A stretch of 64,000 nucleotides of DNA from Sinorhizobium sp. 8-89 (GTDB taxonomy: Bacteria > Pseudomonadota > Alphaproteobacteria > Rhizobiales > Rhizobiaceae), in NCBI RefSeq assembly GCF_030124325.1, contig NZ_JASKLR010000017.1:46664-110663 (forward strand), in the 5' to 3' direction. Below the pieces are notes generated by a model that was not told the origin of the DNA, searched no databases, and saw only the letters and a program-made list of their open reading frames with translations. Positions 18,000 through 25,571 of this stretch are shown piece by piece (the stretch's first letter is position 1; each line of letters opens with the position of its first letter). The translations under genes were made by a program, and so were the position numbers.

Positions 18000-18986
18000 C
18001 TACTTCGGCTGGTCCGTGATGCGCGGAACTTCGAAGGCACCGGATTTGATCTCCGAGCGCTTGGCTTCCATGGCCGCTTCGGCATCCGCGGGCGCGACGC
18101 CTTTCACATAGGCGACGTCACTGCCGCCCTCCTTGAGCAGGCCGAAGGGAGTGTAATCCTTGCCGACCGGCTTGCCGGCGGTCGCGTCGGCAATCGCGGC
18201 GTTGAGGATGGGGCGGAAGCCCCACAGGGCGTTGGCGAAGACCGTCTCGGGATAGCGCGGCGTGTAGTCGATCAGCGAACCCACGGACCTGATTCCGCGT
18301 TCCTTCGCCGCGTCGGCCGTGCCGATGCGCTCGCCGAAGAGGATGTCGGCGCCAGCGTCGATCTGGGCGAGGCCCGCTTCGCGCGCCTTCGGCGGATCGA
18401 AGAAGGTGCCGATGAAGGTTACGAGGTGCTTGGCGTCCGGGTTGACGGCCTTCACCCCTGCGGCGAAGGCGTTGATCAGCATGTTGACTTCCGGGATCGG
18501 CATCGCGCCGACGGAGCCGACGACGTTCGACTTCGTCATCTTGCCGGCAAGCATGCCCGCCAGATAGGCGCCGTCATGGTTCCAGGTGCCGAAAACGCCG
18601 AAGTTGTCGCCGGCTTCCTTGCCGCTTGAGCCGAGGACGAAGGCGGTTTCGGGGTATTCGGACGCCACTTCGCGAGCCTGCTTTTCGACGGCGTATGCTT
18701 CGCCGATGATGAGTTTTGCGCCCTGTTCGGCGTATTCGCGCATGGCACGAGAATAGTCCGTGCCCGAAACGCCTTCCGAGAAGACATATTCGATCACGCC
18801 TTCAGCCGCCGCATCCTGCAGCGCCTTGTGGAGGACCGAGTTCCAGGCGTTCTCGACAGGGGACGCGTGGATGCCGGCGACCTTTATAGGCGTGCTGGCG
18901 CGAACTGTCGGCGCGAAGGCGCTCACGCCGAGTGCCAGGCCCGACGCAAGCACACTGCGCCGGCTCATCATCAGATCTCTTGTCAT
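18000..18986 (-). CDS. BMP-family ABC substrate-binding protein
   Basis: A periplasmic binding protein of about 328 residues from the basic-membrane-protein/PnrA family. It has a twin-arginine-type leader (MSRRSVLASGLALGVSAFA). The mature part has PIKVAGIHASPVENAWN, GTDYSRAMREYAEQGAKLIIGEAYA and NFGVFGTWNHDGAYLAGMLAG. I prefer ATG 18986, nine bases after GAGGGG; an ATG at 18995 touches the RBS. It is the first gene of the six-gene operon and follows a good promoter. PnrA-type proteins usually bind purine nucleosides, and the operon's deaminase suggests a nucleobase-like ligand here. Confidence 0.88.
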   Translation of the reverse strand: MTRDLMMSRRSVLASGLALGVSAFAPTVRASTPIKVAGIHASPVENAWNSVLHKALQDAAAEGVIEYVFSEGVSGTDYSRAMREYAEQGAKLIIGEAYAVEKQAREVASEYPETAFVLGSSGKEAGDNFGVFGTWNHDGAYLAGMLAGKMTKSNVVGSVGAMPIPEVNMLINAFAAGVKAVNPDAKHLVTFIGTFFDPPKAREAGLAQIDAGADILFGERIGTADAAKERGIRSVGSLIDYTPRYPETVFANALWGFRPILNAAIADATAGKPVGKDYTPFGLLKEGGSDVAYVKGVAPADAEAAMEAKRSEIKSGAFEVPRITDQPK

Positions 18987-19003
18987 GGATGGCATCCCCT
19001 CTT

Positions 19004-19015
19004 TACCAACTGGTA
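19004..19015. promoter_or_regulatory. Candidate operator TACCA-AC-TGGTA
   Basis: Perfect five-base arms lie just downstream of the -10 of the BMP-operon promoter, where a bound repressor would block initiation. The half-site TGGTA resembles FadR-type GntR sites. No regulator gene is adjacent that clearly belongs to it. Confidence 0.45.
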
Positions 19016-19018
19016 GAA

Positions 19019-19047
19019 TTTTTATGGCGTGCCCAAAATTGTGTCAA
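19019..19047 (-). promoter_or_regulatory. Sigma-70-type promoter of the BMP-importer operon
   Basis: Read on the minus strand, TTGACA (19047-19042) is followed after 17 bases by TAAAAA (19024-19019). It is 30 to 40 bases upstream of the binding-protein start. Confidence 0.6.
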
Positions 19048-19097
19048 GCAGCGCGAGTGAGCAAGAAAGCGGCAGCGCCATGACGCCGGATAGGACA

Positions 19098-19203
19098 TTA
19101 CAGCGCCGCGCGTCTTAATCAGACGCGCAAGGGGCGGTGTAGCACTTTGAACCACTGCATGTTTTTATCCCTAGATCGGCTAGGATTTAAGAAACACGCA
19201 GTA
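19098..19203 (+). repeat. RIME1-like intergenic element, copy 2
   Basis: Same arrangement and orientation as copy 1: CAGCGCCGCGCGTCTT with a matching arm AGACGCGC, the joint GGTGTAGCACTTTGAA, and a second palindrome with CTGCATGTTT and AAACACGCAG arms. It separates the BMP-operon promoter from the end of the kdg/kdu operon. Confidence 0.8.
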
Positions 19204-19248
19204 GGACGGCAAAGTGGCGAAGCCGCCACGCGCGCATGTTACCGCATT

Positions 19249-19593
19249 TTAGCTTCCTGTTTTCAGGAAATCGGCGCGATGCGGCGTGAAGCTGTCAATG
19301 AGCCGGCCCGCCTCCAGCGCTATGACGCCATGGACCACGCCCGACGGTGCGATGAAGCTGTCGCCTGCGGAAAGAACCGTGCTACGGCCGCCGACCGTGA
19401 CTTCGAACTTGCCTTGCGCGACATAGCTCGCCTGAACGTGCGGGTGCGAGTGCGGCGCGCCGATACCGCCTTTTTCGAAAGCGAATTCTACCATCATCAG
19501 CTCGTCCGTGTGCAGGATGACCCGGCGTCGGTTGCCCTGTCCGAGATCGACCCATTCACCTTCGTCGCCGCGGGCGAAAAGTTTCGTATCCAT
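19249..19593 (-). CDS. kdgF: KdgF-like cupin for unsaturated uronates
   Basis: A single-cupin protein of 114 residues. Cupin motif 1 is GAPHSHPHVQASYVAQGKFEV and motif 2 is GDSFIAPSGVVHGVIALEAG, with the His and Gln/Glu positions for a divalent metal. The C-terminus IDSFTPHRADFL is typical of KdgF, which speeds conversion of 4,5-unsaturated uronates to their linear keto form. The ATG at 19593 has RBS GAGGAG and lies ten bases after the kduD stop; longer in-frame readings are spurious. It is the last gene of an operon with kduD, kduI, a GntR gene and a TRAP importer, which fits uptake and breakdown of pectin-derived unsaturated uronate. Confidence 0.82.
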   Translation of the reverse strand: MDTKLFARGDEGEWVDLGQGNRRRVILHTDELMMVEFAFEKGGIGAPHSHPHVQASYVAQGKFEVTVGGRSTVLSAGDSFIAPSGVVHGVIALEAGRLIDSFTPHRADFLKTGS

Positions 19594-19603
19594 CAAGGTC
19601 TCC

Positions 19604-20368
19604 TCATCTCGCGAGCCAGCCGCCGTCGACCGGGATAACGGCGCCATGCATGTAGTCCGAGGCCGGGGCGAGCAGGAACACCGTCGCGTCGCCGATGTCA
19701 TCTGGCGTGCCCCAACGCCCGGCAGGAATGCGCTCCAGAATTGCGGCACTGCGCTTGGCGTCGGCGCGGAGCGCCTCGGTATTGTTGGTAATGATATAGC
19801 CGGGCGCCACCGCATTCACATTGATGCCCTTGGCCGCCCATTCGCAGGCAAGAATCCTGGTGATGCCCAGCGCGCCATGCTTGGACGCGGTATAGGAAGC
19901 AACGCGTATGCCGCCCTGGAAGGAAAGCAATGAAGCAATATTGACGATCTTGCCCCGTCTTCCCTCGGCAAGCAGGCGGCGGCCATAGGCCTGGCTCAGG
20001 AAGAACAACGATCCGAGATTGACGTCGATCACGTCGTCCCAGTCGGCCTCGGTGAAATCCACTGCGTCGGCGCGGCGGATGATCCCGGCATTGTTGACCA
20101 GGCCGTTCAGCGGGCCATGCTCGTTCCACAATCCGTCGATCAGCGAGCGGGTCGCTTCCCGGTCCGAAAGGTCGGCATTGGCGGGAATGAAGCTTCCGCC
20201 GGCTTCGGCGACCTTTTCCGCGGTCTCGTCCATGGCGGAGCGACCCACGCCGATCACCGCGCCGCCGGCGCGGCCGATCGCGACCGCAATTCCTTGCCCG
20301 ATGCCGGTATTGGCACCGGTGACGATGATGCGGCGCCCGGCAAGGCTGAAAGCGGACGGCATGCTCAT
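19604..20368 (-). CDS. kduD: 2-dehydro-3-deoxy-D-gluconate 5-dehydrogenase
   Basis: A classical SDR of 254 residues. VTGANTGIGQGIA is near residue 17, NNAGIIRRADAVDFTEADWD near 90, and YTASKHGALGITRILACEWA near 154 holds the Tyr-Lys pair. NVNAVAPGYIITNNT and the C-terminal IPVDGGWLAR match KduD, which reduces or oxidises the 2,5-diketo-3-deoxygluconate/KDG pair. It starts inside the kduI stop (ATGA overlap). Its position between kduI and kdgF supports the assignment over a generic SDR. Confidence 0.88.
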   Translation of the reverse strand: MSMPSAFSLAGRRIIVTGANTGIGQGIAVAIGRAGGAVIGVGRSAMDETAEKVAEAGGSFIPANADLSDREATRSLIDGLWNEHGPLNGLVNNAGIIRRADAVDFTEADWDDVIDVNLGSLFFLSQAYGRRLLAEGRRGKIVNIASLLSFQGGIRVASYTASKHGALGITRILACEWAAKGINVNAVAPGYIITNNTEALRADAKRSAAILERIPAGRWGTPDDIGDATVFLLAPASDYMHGAVIPVDGGWLAR

Positions 20369-21213
20369 CTGAGTGCCTCCATCGGCACCATGTCCACATC
20401 GGTGTAATCGACATTGTCGCCCGCCATGGCCCAGATGAAGGCGTAGCTCGACGTTCCGCAGCCGGAATGAATGGACCAGGGCGGCGAAAGCACCGCCTCC
20501 TCCTTCGCCATCACGATATGGCGGGTTTCTGCCGGCTCGCCCATCAGATGCAGGACGCGCGCGCCGTCAGCGAGGTCGAAATAGAGATAGGCTTCCATGC
20601 GTCGGTCGTGCACGTGGCAGGGCATGGTGTTCCAGACCGAACCTGGAGCAAGCTGCGTCATTCCGACAACGAGCTGGCAGGTCTTCACGCCTTCCGGGTG
20701 GATGAACTGGAAGATCGAGCGTTCGTTCGAGGTGGCGGCGCTGCCGAGATCGAGCCGCTTGGCATCGCCGATGCGGATATGGCGGCTCGGCAGCGCCTGG
20801 TGAGCAGGCGCACTGAGCAGGTAGAATTTGGCAGGTGCTGCCGGATCTTCGGATGAAAAGGTGACCTCTTCGCCCAAACCTGCATAAACCATGTCGCGCG
20901 GCTCGAGCCGGAAGCTCTCCCCGCGCAATTCTATGCGCCCGGCGCCGCCGATGTTGACGGCAATGAGTTCACGCCGGTCGAGGAAGCGAGCCGTGCCGGT
21001 AGGACGGATGGTCTCGAGCGCCAGAGGTCCATCCACCGGCATCGCGCCGCCGACGATCATACGGTCGTAGTGGGTATAGGTGAGCGATATACGGCCATGG
21101 CGGAAGAGATCGCCAACGTGAAAGTTCGCGCGCAGCGCATCGGTATCCATGCGTGCGGCGGTGGCCGGGTCGATGGCGTAACGGATGGTGTAATTGATAT
21201 GGCTTGCGGTCAT
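20365..21213 (-). CDS. kduI: 5-keto 4-deoxyuronate isomerase
   Basis: A 282-residue bicupin of the KduI family, close to the usual 278. The metal-binding run in the second cupin is CHVHDRRMEAYLYF with a later His in PPWSIHSGCGTSSYAFIW. The N-terminus YTIRYAIDPATAARMDTDALR is typical. It isomerises 5-keto-4-deoxyuronate to 2,5-diketo-3-deoxygluconate in the cytoplasm, the step between KdgF and KduD. It is co-transcribed with kduD, with which it overlaps, and lies 27 bases after the GntR gene. Confidence 0.92.
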   Translation of the reverse strand: MTASHINYTIRYAIDPATAARMDTDALRANFHVGDLFRHGRISLTYTHYDRMIVGGAMPVDGPLALETIRPTGTARFLDRRELIAVNIGGAGRIELRGESFRLEPRDMVYAGLGEEVTFSSEDPAAPAKFYLLSAPAHQALPSRHIRIGDAKRLDLGSAATSNERSIFQFIHPEGVKTCQLVVGMTQLAPGSVWNTMPCHVHDRRMEAYLYFDLADGARVLHLMGEPAETRHIVMAKEEAVLSPPWSIHSGCGTSSYAFIWAMAGDNVDYTDVDMVPMEALR

Positions 21214-21240
21214 CGGCTCGCTCTCGGTTGGGGAAAGGAA

Positions 21241-22002
21241 TCAGACTCGGCGTTTGGCGGCGCCCCACTCGGCCTGCTGACCGCTCAGCCGGACGCGATA
21301 CCGCTCCTGGCTTGCGGTCAGATGGGCGCGCATGGCGGCGCGGGCGGCTTCCGGGTCACTGGCGGAAATGGCTTTCAGGATTGCCAGATGCTCGCGTTGC
21401 AGGCTTTCCTGATATTCACGCGACAGCACGCTGTCGGTACCCCAGGGCGAGGCGACGTCGCAGGGGATGGCCCGCATGCCGAGCGCGTCGAGTACCTCGA
21501 CATAATAGGGATTGTTGGTGGCGGCCGCGATCGCCCGGTGGAAGGCGAAGTCGCTCTTGCCCGTCGCCTCGCCGCGCTCGAGCAGGCGGTCGAATTCGAA
21601 GAAGGCCTCCTGGATCTGCGCCTCCTGGGCGGCGTTGCGCCGAAGCGCTGCAAGACCCGCGCTTTCGATCTCAAGCCCCATGCGCACCTCGATCACATTT
21701 AGCGCATGGGAGATCTTGTTGCCGACGTCGAGGCTGATCGAACCGAAGGCAAGCGTCGGGTGGTCCTTGACGAAGACGCCGGCGCCCTGCCGCGGCTCGA
21801 CAAGGCCATCGGCCGCAAGGGTCGCAATCGCCTCGCGGACCACGGTGCGGCTGACGCCGAAAATGTCGCTCATCCGGCTTTCCGTCGGCAGCTTCTGGCC
21901 TGGCGGGATTTCGCCCTTCAGCACCTGCTGCCGGAGTGCGCTCGCGACGCGCTCGGAAAGTTTCGGTTTGCGCTCGATCTTGAATTCGGCCAGGTGGCCC
22001 AT
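21241..22002 (-). CDS. GntR/FadR-family regulator of the kdu operon
   Basis: A 253-residue regulator with an N-terminal winged HTH (LSERVASALRQQVLKGEIP, PTESRMSDIFGVSRTVVREAI) and a C-terminal FCD domain (LEIESAGLAALRRN, DFAFHRAIAAATNNPYYVEVLD, HLAILKAISASDPEAARAAM). The FCD metal ligands (Asp/His, His) are present. Start 22002 lies seven bases after the TRAP permease stop with AAAGGG upstream. Its place inside the uronate operon implies local control, possibly through the palindrome at 25441-25469. Confidence 0.86.
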   Translation of the reverse strand: MGHLAEFKIERKPKLSERVASALRQQVLKGEIPPGQKLPTESRMSDIFGVSRTVVREAIATLAADGLVEPRQGAGVFVKDHPTLAFGSISLDVGNKISHALNVIEVRMGLEIESAGLAALRRNAAQEAQIQEAFFEFDRLLERGEATGKSDFAFHRAIAAATNNPYYVEVLDALGMRAIPCDVASPWGTDSVLSREYQESLQREHLAILKAISASDPEAARAAMRAHLTASQERYRVRLSGQQAEWGAAKRRV

Positions 22003-22009
22003 GATGCTA

Positions 22010-23293
22010 TTACCCTTTGAATACGCTCGGCAACCAGAGCGAAAGGGCCGGAACATAGGTGACGAGCCCAAGGACGATCAACCCCGCCAGATAGAAGGGC
22101 CAGATGCTGCGCATGGCCTCCCAGACGGAGATTCTTCCGACCGCGCAGGCCACGAACTGCACGGCGCCAACGGGCGGCGTGTTGAGGCCGATGCCGAAGT
22201 TCAGGATCATGATCACCCCGAAATGAACCGGATCGACGCCATAGGCCATCGCCACCGGCAGGAAGATCGGCGTGCAGATGATGATGGTCGGCCCCATGTC
22301 CATGAACGTGCCGAGGAACAGCATCAGGACGTTGATCAGGAGGAGCACGATGATCGGATTGTCCGAGATAGTGTTCATCCAGTCGATCAGCGCGGCGGGC
22401 ACCTTTAGAAACGCCATCAGCCAGGAGAAAGCGGCTGCCATGCCGATGATGAGCAGGACCATCGCCGTCGTGCGCACGGCGCCGAAAGTGGCGTGGACGA
22501 AATCCTGCCAGGTCATCTGCCGATAGACGAAGACGGTTACCGCGAGCGCATAGAGAACGGCGATGCAGGAGCTCTCGGTTGCCGTGAATACGCCCGAGCG
22601 GACGCCGCCGAAGATGATGCCGATGAGCAACAATCCGGGAATTGAGACCAGCAGATATCGCCCGACCCTGCCAAACCCTGGAAAGGTCTCGACGGGGTAG
22701 CCGCGCCGGCGCGCCACGAAATAGGCGGTGACCATCAGGGCAGCCGCATAGAGGAGGCCGGGGAGAATACCGGCGGTGAAGAGATCTGCGATCGAGATCT
22801 TTCCGCCCGCCGAGATCGAATAGATGATCATGTTGTGCGATGGAGGCAACAGCAGCGCGATCAGTGCCGCCATCGAGGTGACGTTGACGGCATAGTCAGC
22901 GCCGTAGCCGCGCTCCTTCATCTGCGGGATCATGAGCCCGCCAACGGCCGCGGCTTCCGCGACTGCGGAGCCGGAAATCCCCCCGAACAGAGTGGCCGTG
23001 ACGATGTTGACCTGCCCCAGCCCGCCGCGGATATGCCCGACCAGCGAGGCGGCAAAGGCGACGATTTTCTGGGCGATGCCGCCGCGCACCATCAGGTCGC
23101 CGGCGTAAATGAAGAAGGGAATGGCGAGCAGCGAAAACACGCTCATGCCGGAATTCAGCCGCTGGAAGATCACCAGCGGCGGCAGCCCCAGATAAAGCAC
23201 GGTCGCAAAAGAGGCGACGCCAAGGCAGAAGGCGATCGGCGTTCCGATCAGCATCAGGAGCGTGAATACGCCGAAGAGGATCATCATATCCAT
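22010..23293 (-). CDS. TRAP transporter large permease (DctM-type)
   Basis: A 427-residue membrane protein with about 12 hydrophobic segments. IPFFIYAGDLMVRGGIAQKI, GLGQVNIVTATLFGGISGSA and LPPSHNMIIYSI are TRAP-large-subunit landmarks. It carries the Na+-driven transport path. The start lies four bases after the small-permease stop. From context the substrate is a monomeric or short unsaturated/saturated uronate. Confidence 0.9.
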   Translation of the reverse strand: MDMMILFGVFTLLMLIGTPIAFCLGVASFATVLYLGLPPLVIFQRLNSGMSVFSLLAIPFFIYAGDLMVRGGIAQKIVAFAASLVGHIRGGLGQVNIVTATLFGGISGSAVAEAAAVGGLMIPQMKERGYGADYAVNVTSMAALIALLLPPSHNMIIYSISAGGKISIADLFTAGILPGLLYAAALMVTAYFVARRRGYPVETFPGFGRVGRYLLVSIPGLLLIGIIFGGVRSGVFTATESSCIAVLYALAVTVFVYRQMTWQDFVHATFGAVRTTAMVLLIIGMAAAFSWLMAFLKVPAALIDWMNTISDNPIIVLLLINVLMLFLGTFMDMGPTIIICTPIFLPVAMAYGVDPVHFGVIMILNFGIGLNTPPVGAVQFVACAVGRISVWEAMRSIWPFYLAGLIVLGLVTYVPALSLWLPSVFKG

Positions 23294-23297
23294 ATGA

Positions 23298-23858
23298 TCA
23301 TGCCTTTACGTTCGCGGTGTCGAGTTCGGCGGCGGCCTCCGCCGGCGGCATTTCGTCGAGAAGGTCGTCGATGGGTTCGCCGGCAAGACGCAGAACGATA
23401 CGCTCCAGGGCAAACAGGGTGATGAGAACACCGCCGGCAACCAGCGGCACGTAGCTCCAGCCGCCGGAGATCTGGAGCGAGGGCAGGGTGGTGTTCCAAG
23501 TGAGTGCGACGAGCTGCCCCCCATACCAGATCATCCCGACGCCGAAAGCGAGGGCGACGAGATCCGAGATCATGCGCAGCCATTTCTTGCCGCTTTTCGG
23601 CACGACGTAGAGCAGCACGTCGAATCCGAGGTGATAGTTTTCGCGAACGCCGACCGCGGCGCCAAGAAAGATGAACCAGCTCATCAGCATGACTGCGCCA
23701 GGCTCGGTCCAGCTCGGCGAGTCGTTCAGCACATAGCGGCAGAACACCTGCCACGCCACGATGGCCGTCATCACGACGAGGCCGACGCCGGCCGACCAGA
23801 GCGAGAGCGTGCCCAGCCAGGACAGCGCGCCGCCTATTTTTGTCAATCCGTTGGACAA
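23298..23858 (-). CDS. TRAP transporter small permease (DctQ-type)
   Basis: A 186-residue four-helix membrane protein. VFCRYVLNDSPSWTEPGAV near residue 38 and LGAAVGVRENYHLGFDVLL near 67 are the DctQ signature. The C-terminus is a Glu/Ala-rich tail. It is preceded by a RIME element that separates it from the binding-protein gene of the same operon. Confidence 0.88.
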   Translation of the reverse strand: MSNGLTKIGGALSWLGTLSLWSAGVGLVVMTAIVAWQVFCRYVLNDSPSWTEPGAVMLMSWFIFLGAAVGVRENYHLGFDVLLYVVPKSGKKWLRMISDLVALAFGVGMIWYGGQLVALTWNTTLPSLQISGGWSYVPLVAGGVLITLFALERIVLRLAGEPIDDLLDEMPPAEAAAELDTANVKA

Positions 23859-23890
23859 GGTTTCATTCCCTCGAAGGGATGGGCAGGCTG

Positions 23891-23985
23891 CTGCATGTTT
23901 CCTTCCGATCTAGGGAGAAAGACATGCAGCAAATCAAAGTGCTACAGCGACCTTTGCGCGGCTAATAAAACGCGCGGCGCTGTAG
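23891..23985 (-). repeat. RIME1-like element, copy 3, inside a TRAP operon
   Basis: The reverse orientation of copies 1 and 2: CTGCATGTTTCC arm, AAAGTGCTACAGCG joint and GCGCGGCGCTGTAG end. It lies between the dctP-type and dctQ-type genes of one operon. It is enclosed by a perfect 11-base inverted repeat (GATGGGCAGGC at 23878-23888, GCCTGCCCATC at 23986-23996), so the transcript should fold into a long composite stem. Confidence 0.8.
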
Positions 23986-24003
23986 GCCTGCCCATCGGAC
24001 TCG

Positions 24004-24978
24004 TCATTGCACCGCCTGCACGTCTTCAACCATTTTCTTTAAGACCGGGTCGGCGGCGTGCTTTTCATAGACCGGCTTCATGGCGTCGATGAAACCCTGC
24101 TTGTCGGGCGTGGTGATCGTCGCACCGGCTGCTTCGATCTTGGCACGCGACTCCTTGACCTTGGCGGCCCAGAGCTCACGCTGCTTGGCGACGCTCTCCT
24201 TGGCGGCCTGTTTGAAGATTTCCTGGTCTTCCGGAGCAAGCTTGTCGAAGGCGGCCTTGTTCATCACGAACACTTCCGGAAGGATGGTGTGTTCGTCGAG
24301 CGAGAAGTTCTTGGCCACTTCGAAATGCTTGGCGGTGTCGTAGCTCGGGAAATTGTTCTCCGCGCCGTCGATGACACCCGTTTCGATCGCCGAATAGACT
24401 TCGCCGTAGGGCATCGGCGTGGCATTGGCCCCAAGCGCGGCCACCATGTCCACGAAAATGTCGGACTGGATGACGCGGAACTTGAGGCCCTTCATGTCGG
24501 CGACGGAATTGATCGGCTTCTGCTTGTTATAGAAGGAGCGCGCGCCGGCATCGTAATAAGCAAGGACCACCAGTCCGGCGCTTTCGAACGCCGTCTTGAT
24601 CTGGTCGCCAACCGCGCCGTCCATGACCTTGTGCATGTGCTCTTCCGAACGGAAAAGGTAAGGCAGCGCCGGAACGATCGTTTCCTTCACCGTGCCGTTG
24701 AAGGGCGCCATTGAGACGCGGTTCAGCTCGATGACGCCGGAACGCACCTGCTCGATCGTATCCTTTTCCTCGCCGAGCTGGGCGGAATGGTAGACCTCGA
24801 CGGCGTAGCGGCCGGCTGTGCGTTCCTTGACCAGTTCACCGAAATATTCGACCGCCTCGACCGTCGGATAGCCGTCCGGATGCGTGTCGGACGAACGCAG
24901 CACCGTCTGGGCACTGGCCGCGCTGGCGAATGAAGCGGCAACCAACAGACCTGCCGCAAATTTGACTAAGATTTTCAT
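24004..24978 (-). CDS. TRAP transporter binding protein (DctP-type), uronate
   Basis: A periplasmic binding protein of 324 residues. The signal peptide MKILVKFAAGLLVAASFASA is cleaved near AQT. The ligand arginine region is MKGLKFRVIQSDIFVDMVAALG, and GEVYSAIETGVIDGAENNFPSY is the second hallmark. ATG 24978 follows GGGAGGAAAG; the upstream 17-codon reading is unlikely. It delivers a sugar acid to the QM permease downstream. The adjacent kdu genes suggest an unsaturated or saturated uronate. Confidence 0.9.
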   Translation of the reverse strand: MKILVKFAAGLLVAASFASAASAQTVLRSSDTHPDGYPTVEAVEYFGELVKERTAGRYAVEVYHSAQLGEEKDTIEQVRSGVIELNRVSMAPFNGTVKETIVPALPYLFRSEEHMHKVMDGAVGDQIKTAFESAGLVVLAYYDAGARSFYNKQKPINSVADMKGLKFRVIQSDIFVDMVAALGANATPMPYGEVYSAIETGVIDGAENNFPSYDTAKHFEVAKNFSLDEHTILPEVFVMNKAAFDKLAPEDQEIFKQAAKESVAKQRELWAAKVKESRAKIEAAGATITTPDKQGFIDAMKPVYEKHAADPVLKKMVEDVQAVQ

Positions 24979-25062
24979 GCTTTCCTCCCGTTTTGCATGA
25001 CTTGATGTCTCAAAGCCCGTACCCGTCATTGCGGGCCCGTAGGCAAGATTCGGCGCAAGCTC

Positions 25063-25377
25063 CTATGCGCCTCCCTGAGGCGGTGTCGCGCGATGCGCAG
25101 TCCACCCATCCAGCGCGCAATATCGCGGCGCGCGAGGGTGAACGGAAACGCCCCTGATGCCCTCTTCCAACTTTACATCCTGACTGAACAGCATGTGGAA
25201 CACACCGTGGTCCGGCACGATGAGGCGTTGCGCAGGACCGGGAAAGGGCGCGTTGAGCGCATGCCAGCGTGGATCGGTATGCCTGTGCAGGCTCATGATC
25301 GGCGGGGCGCCGACGCCGGCCGAAAGGCCGCGCTCGTCTCGCGGAAACAGAAGATCTGGATCGATCAGCCCCTTCAT
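25063..25377 (-). CDS. Hypothetical protein upstream of the TRAP genes
   Basis: A 104-residue frame (MKGLIDPDLLFPRDERGLSA at the N-terminus) with RBS TTGGAGGAG nine bases upstream and codon use similar to its neighbours. It would be the first gene of the kdu/TRAP operon. I do not recognise the family; it has no signal peptide or membrane segment. The central part, RLIVPDHGVFHMLFSQD, looks like a folded segment. It could equally be a non-coding leader, so confidence is low. Confidence 0.4.
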   Translation of the reverse strand: MKGLIDPDLLFPRDERGLSAGVGAPPIMSLHRHTDPRWHALNAPFPGPAQRLIVPDHGVFHMLFSQDVKLEEGIRGVSVHPRAPRYCALDGWTAHRATPPQGGA

Positions 25378-25440
25378 TTTGACCCACTCCTCCAACAGGT
25401 TTCCTATGGCTAGAGCTTGTAAGGTATAATGTCAACATAC

Positions 25441-25469
25441 GAAATTCATCAAGTTGTATGATGAATTTC
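25441..25469. promoter_or_regulatory. 11-base inverted repeat in the divergent promoter region
   Basis: GAAATTCATCA and TGATGAATTTC are perfect arms around a seven-base centre that contains TTGTA. Next to it on the left, TATAAT (plus strand, 25425-25430) overlaps TTGACA (minus strand, 25435-25430). The AT-rich block lies between the uronate operon and the oxidoreductase gene and is the best candidate for the GntR operator. Confidence 0.5.
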
Positions 25470-25571
25470 TTGCATCGGGAGGATCTCTCGTCGTAGACAG
25501 AGCGGAGGAGAAAACGCGTTGGGGAGGGGTCATGCGCATGCTTGGAGCGCTTGGCTGACGGAGGGACCGAA

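Noticed and set aside
23891..23985. Inverted repeat considered as an insertion-sequence end
   Set aside because: No transposase or target duplication is present, and the sequence matches the RIME mosaic at two other places in the window.
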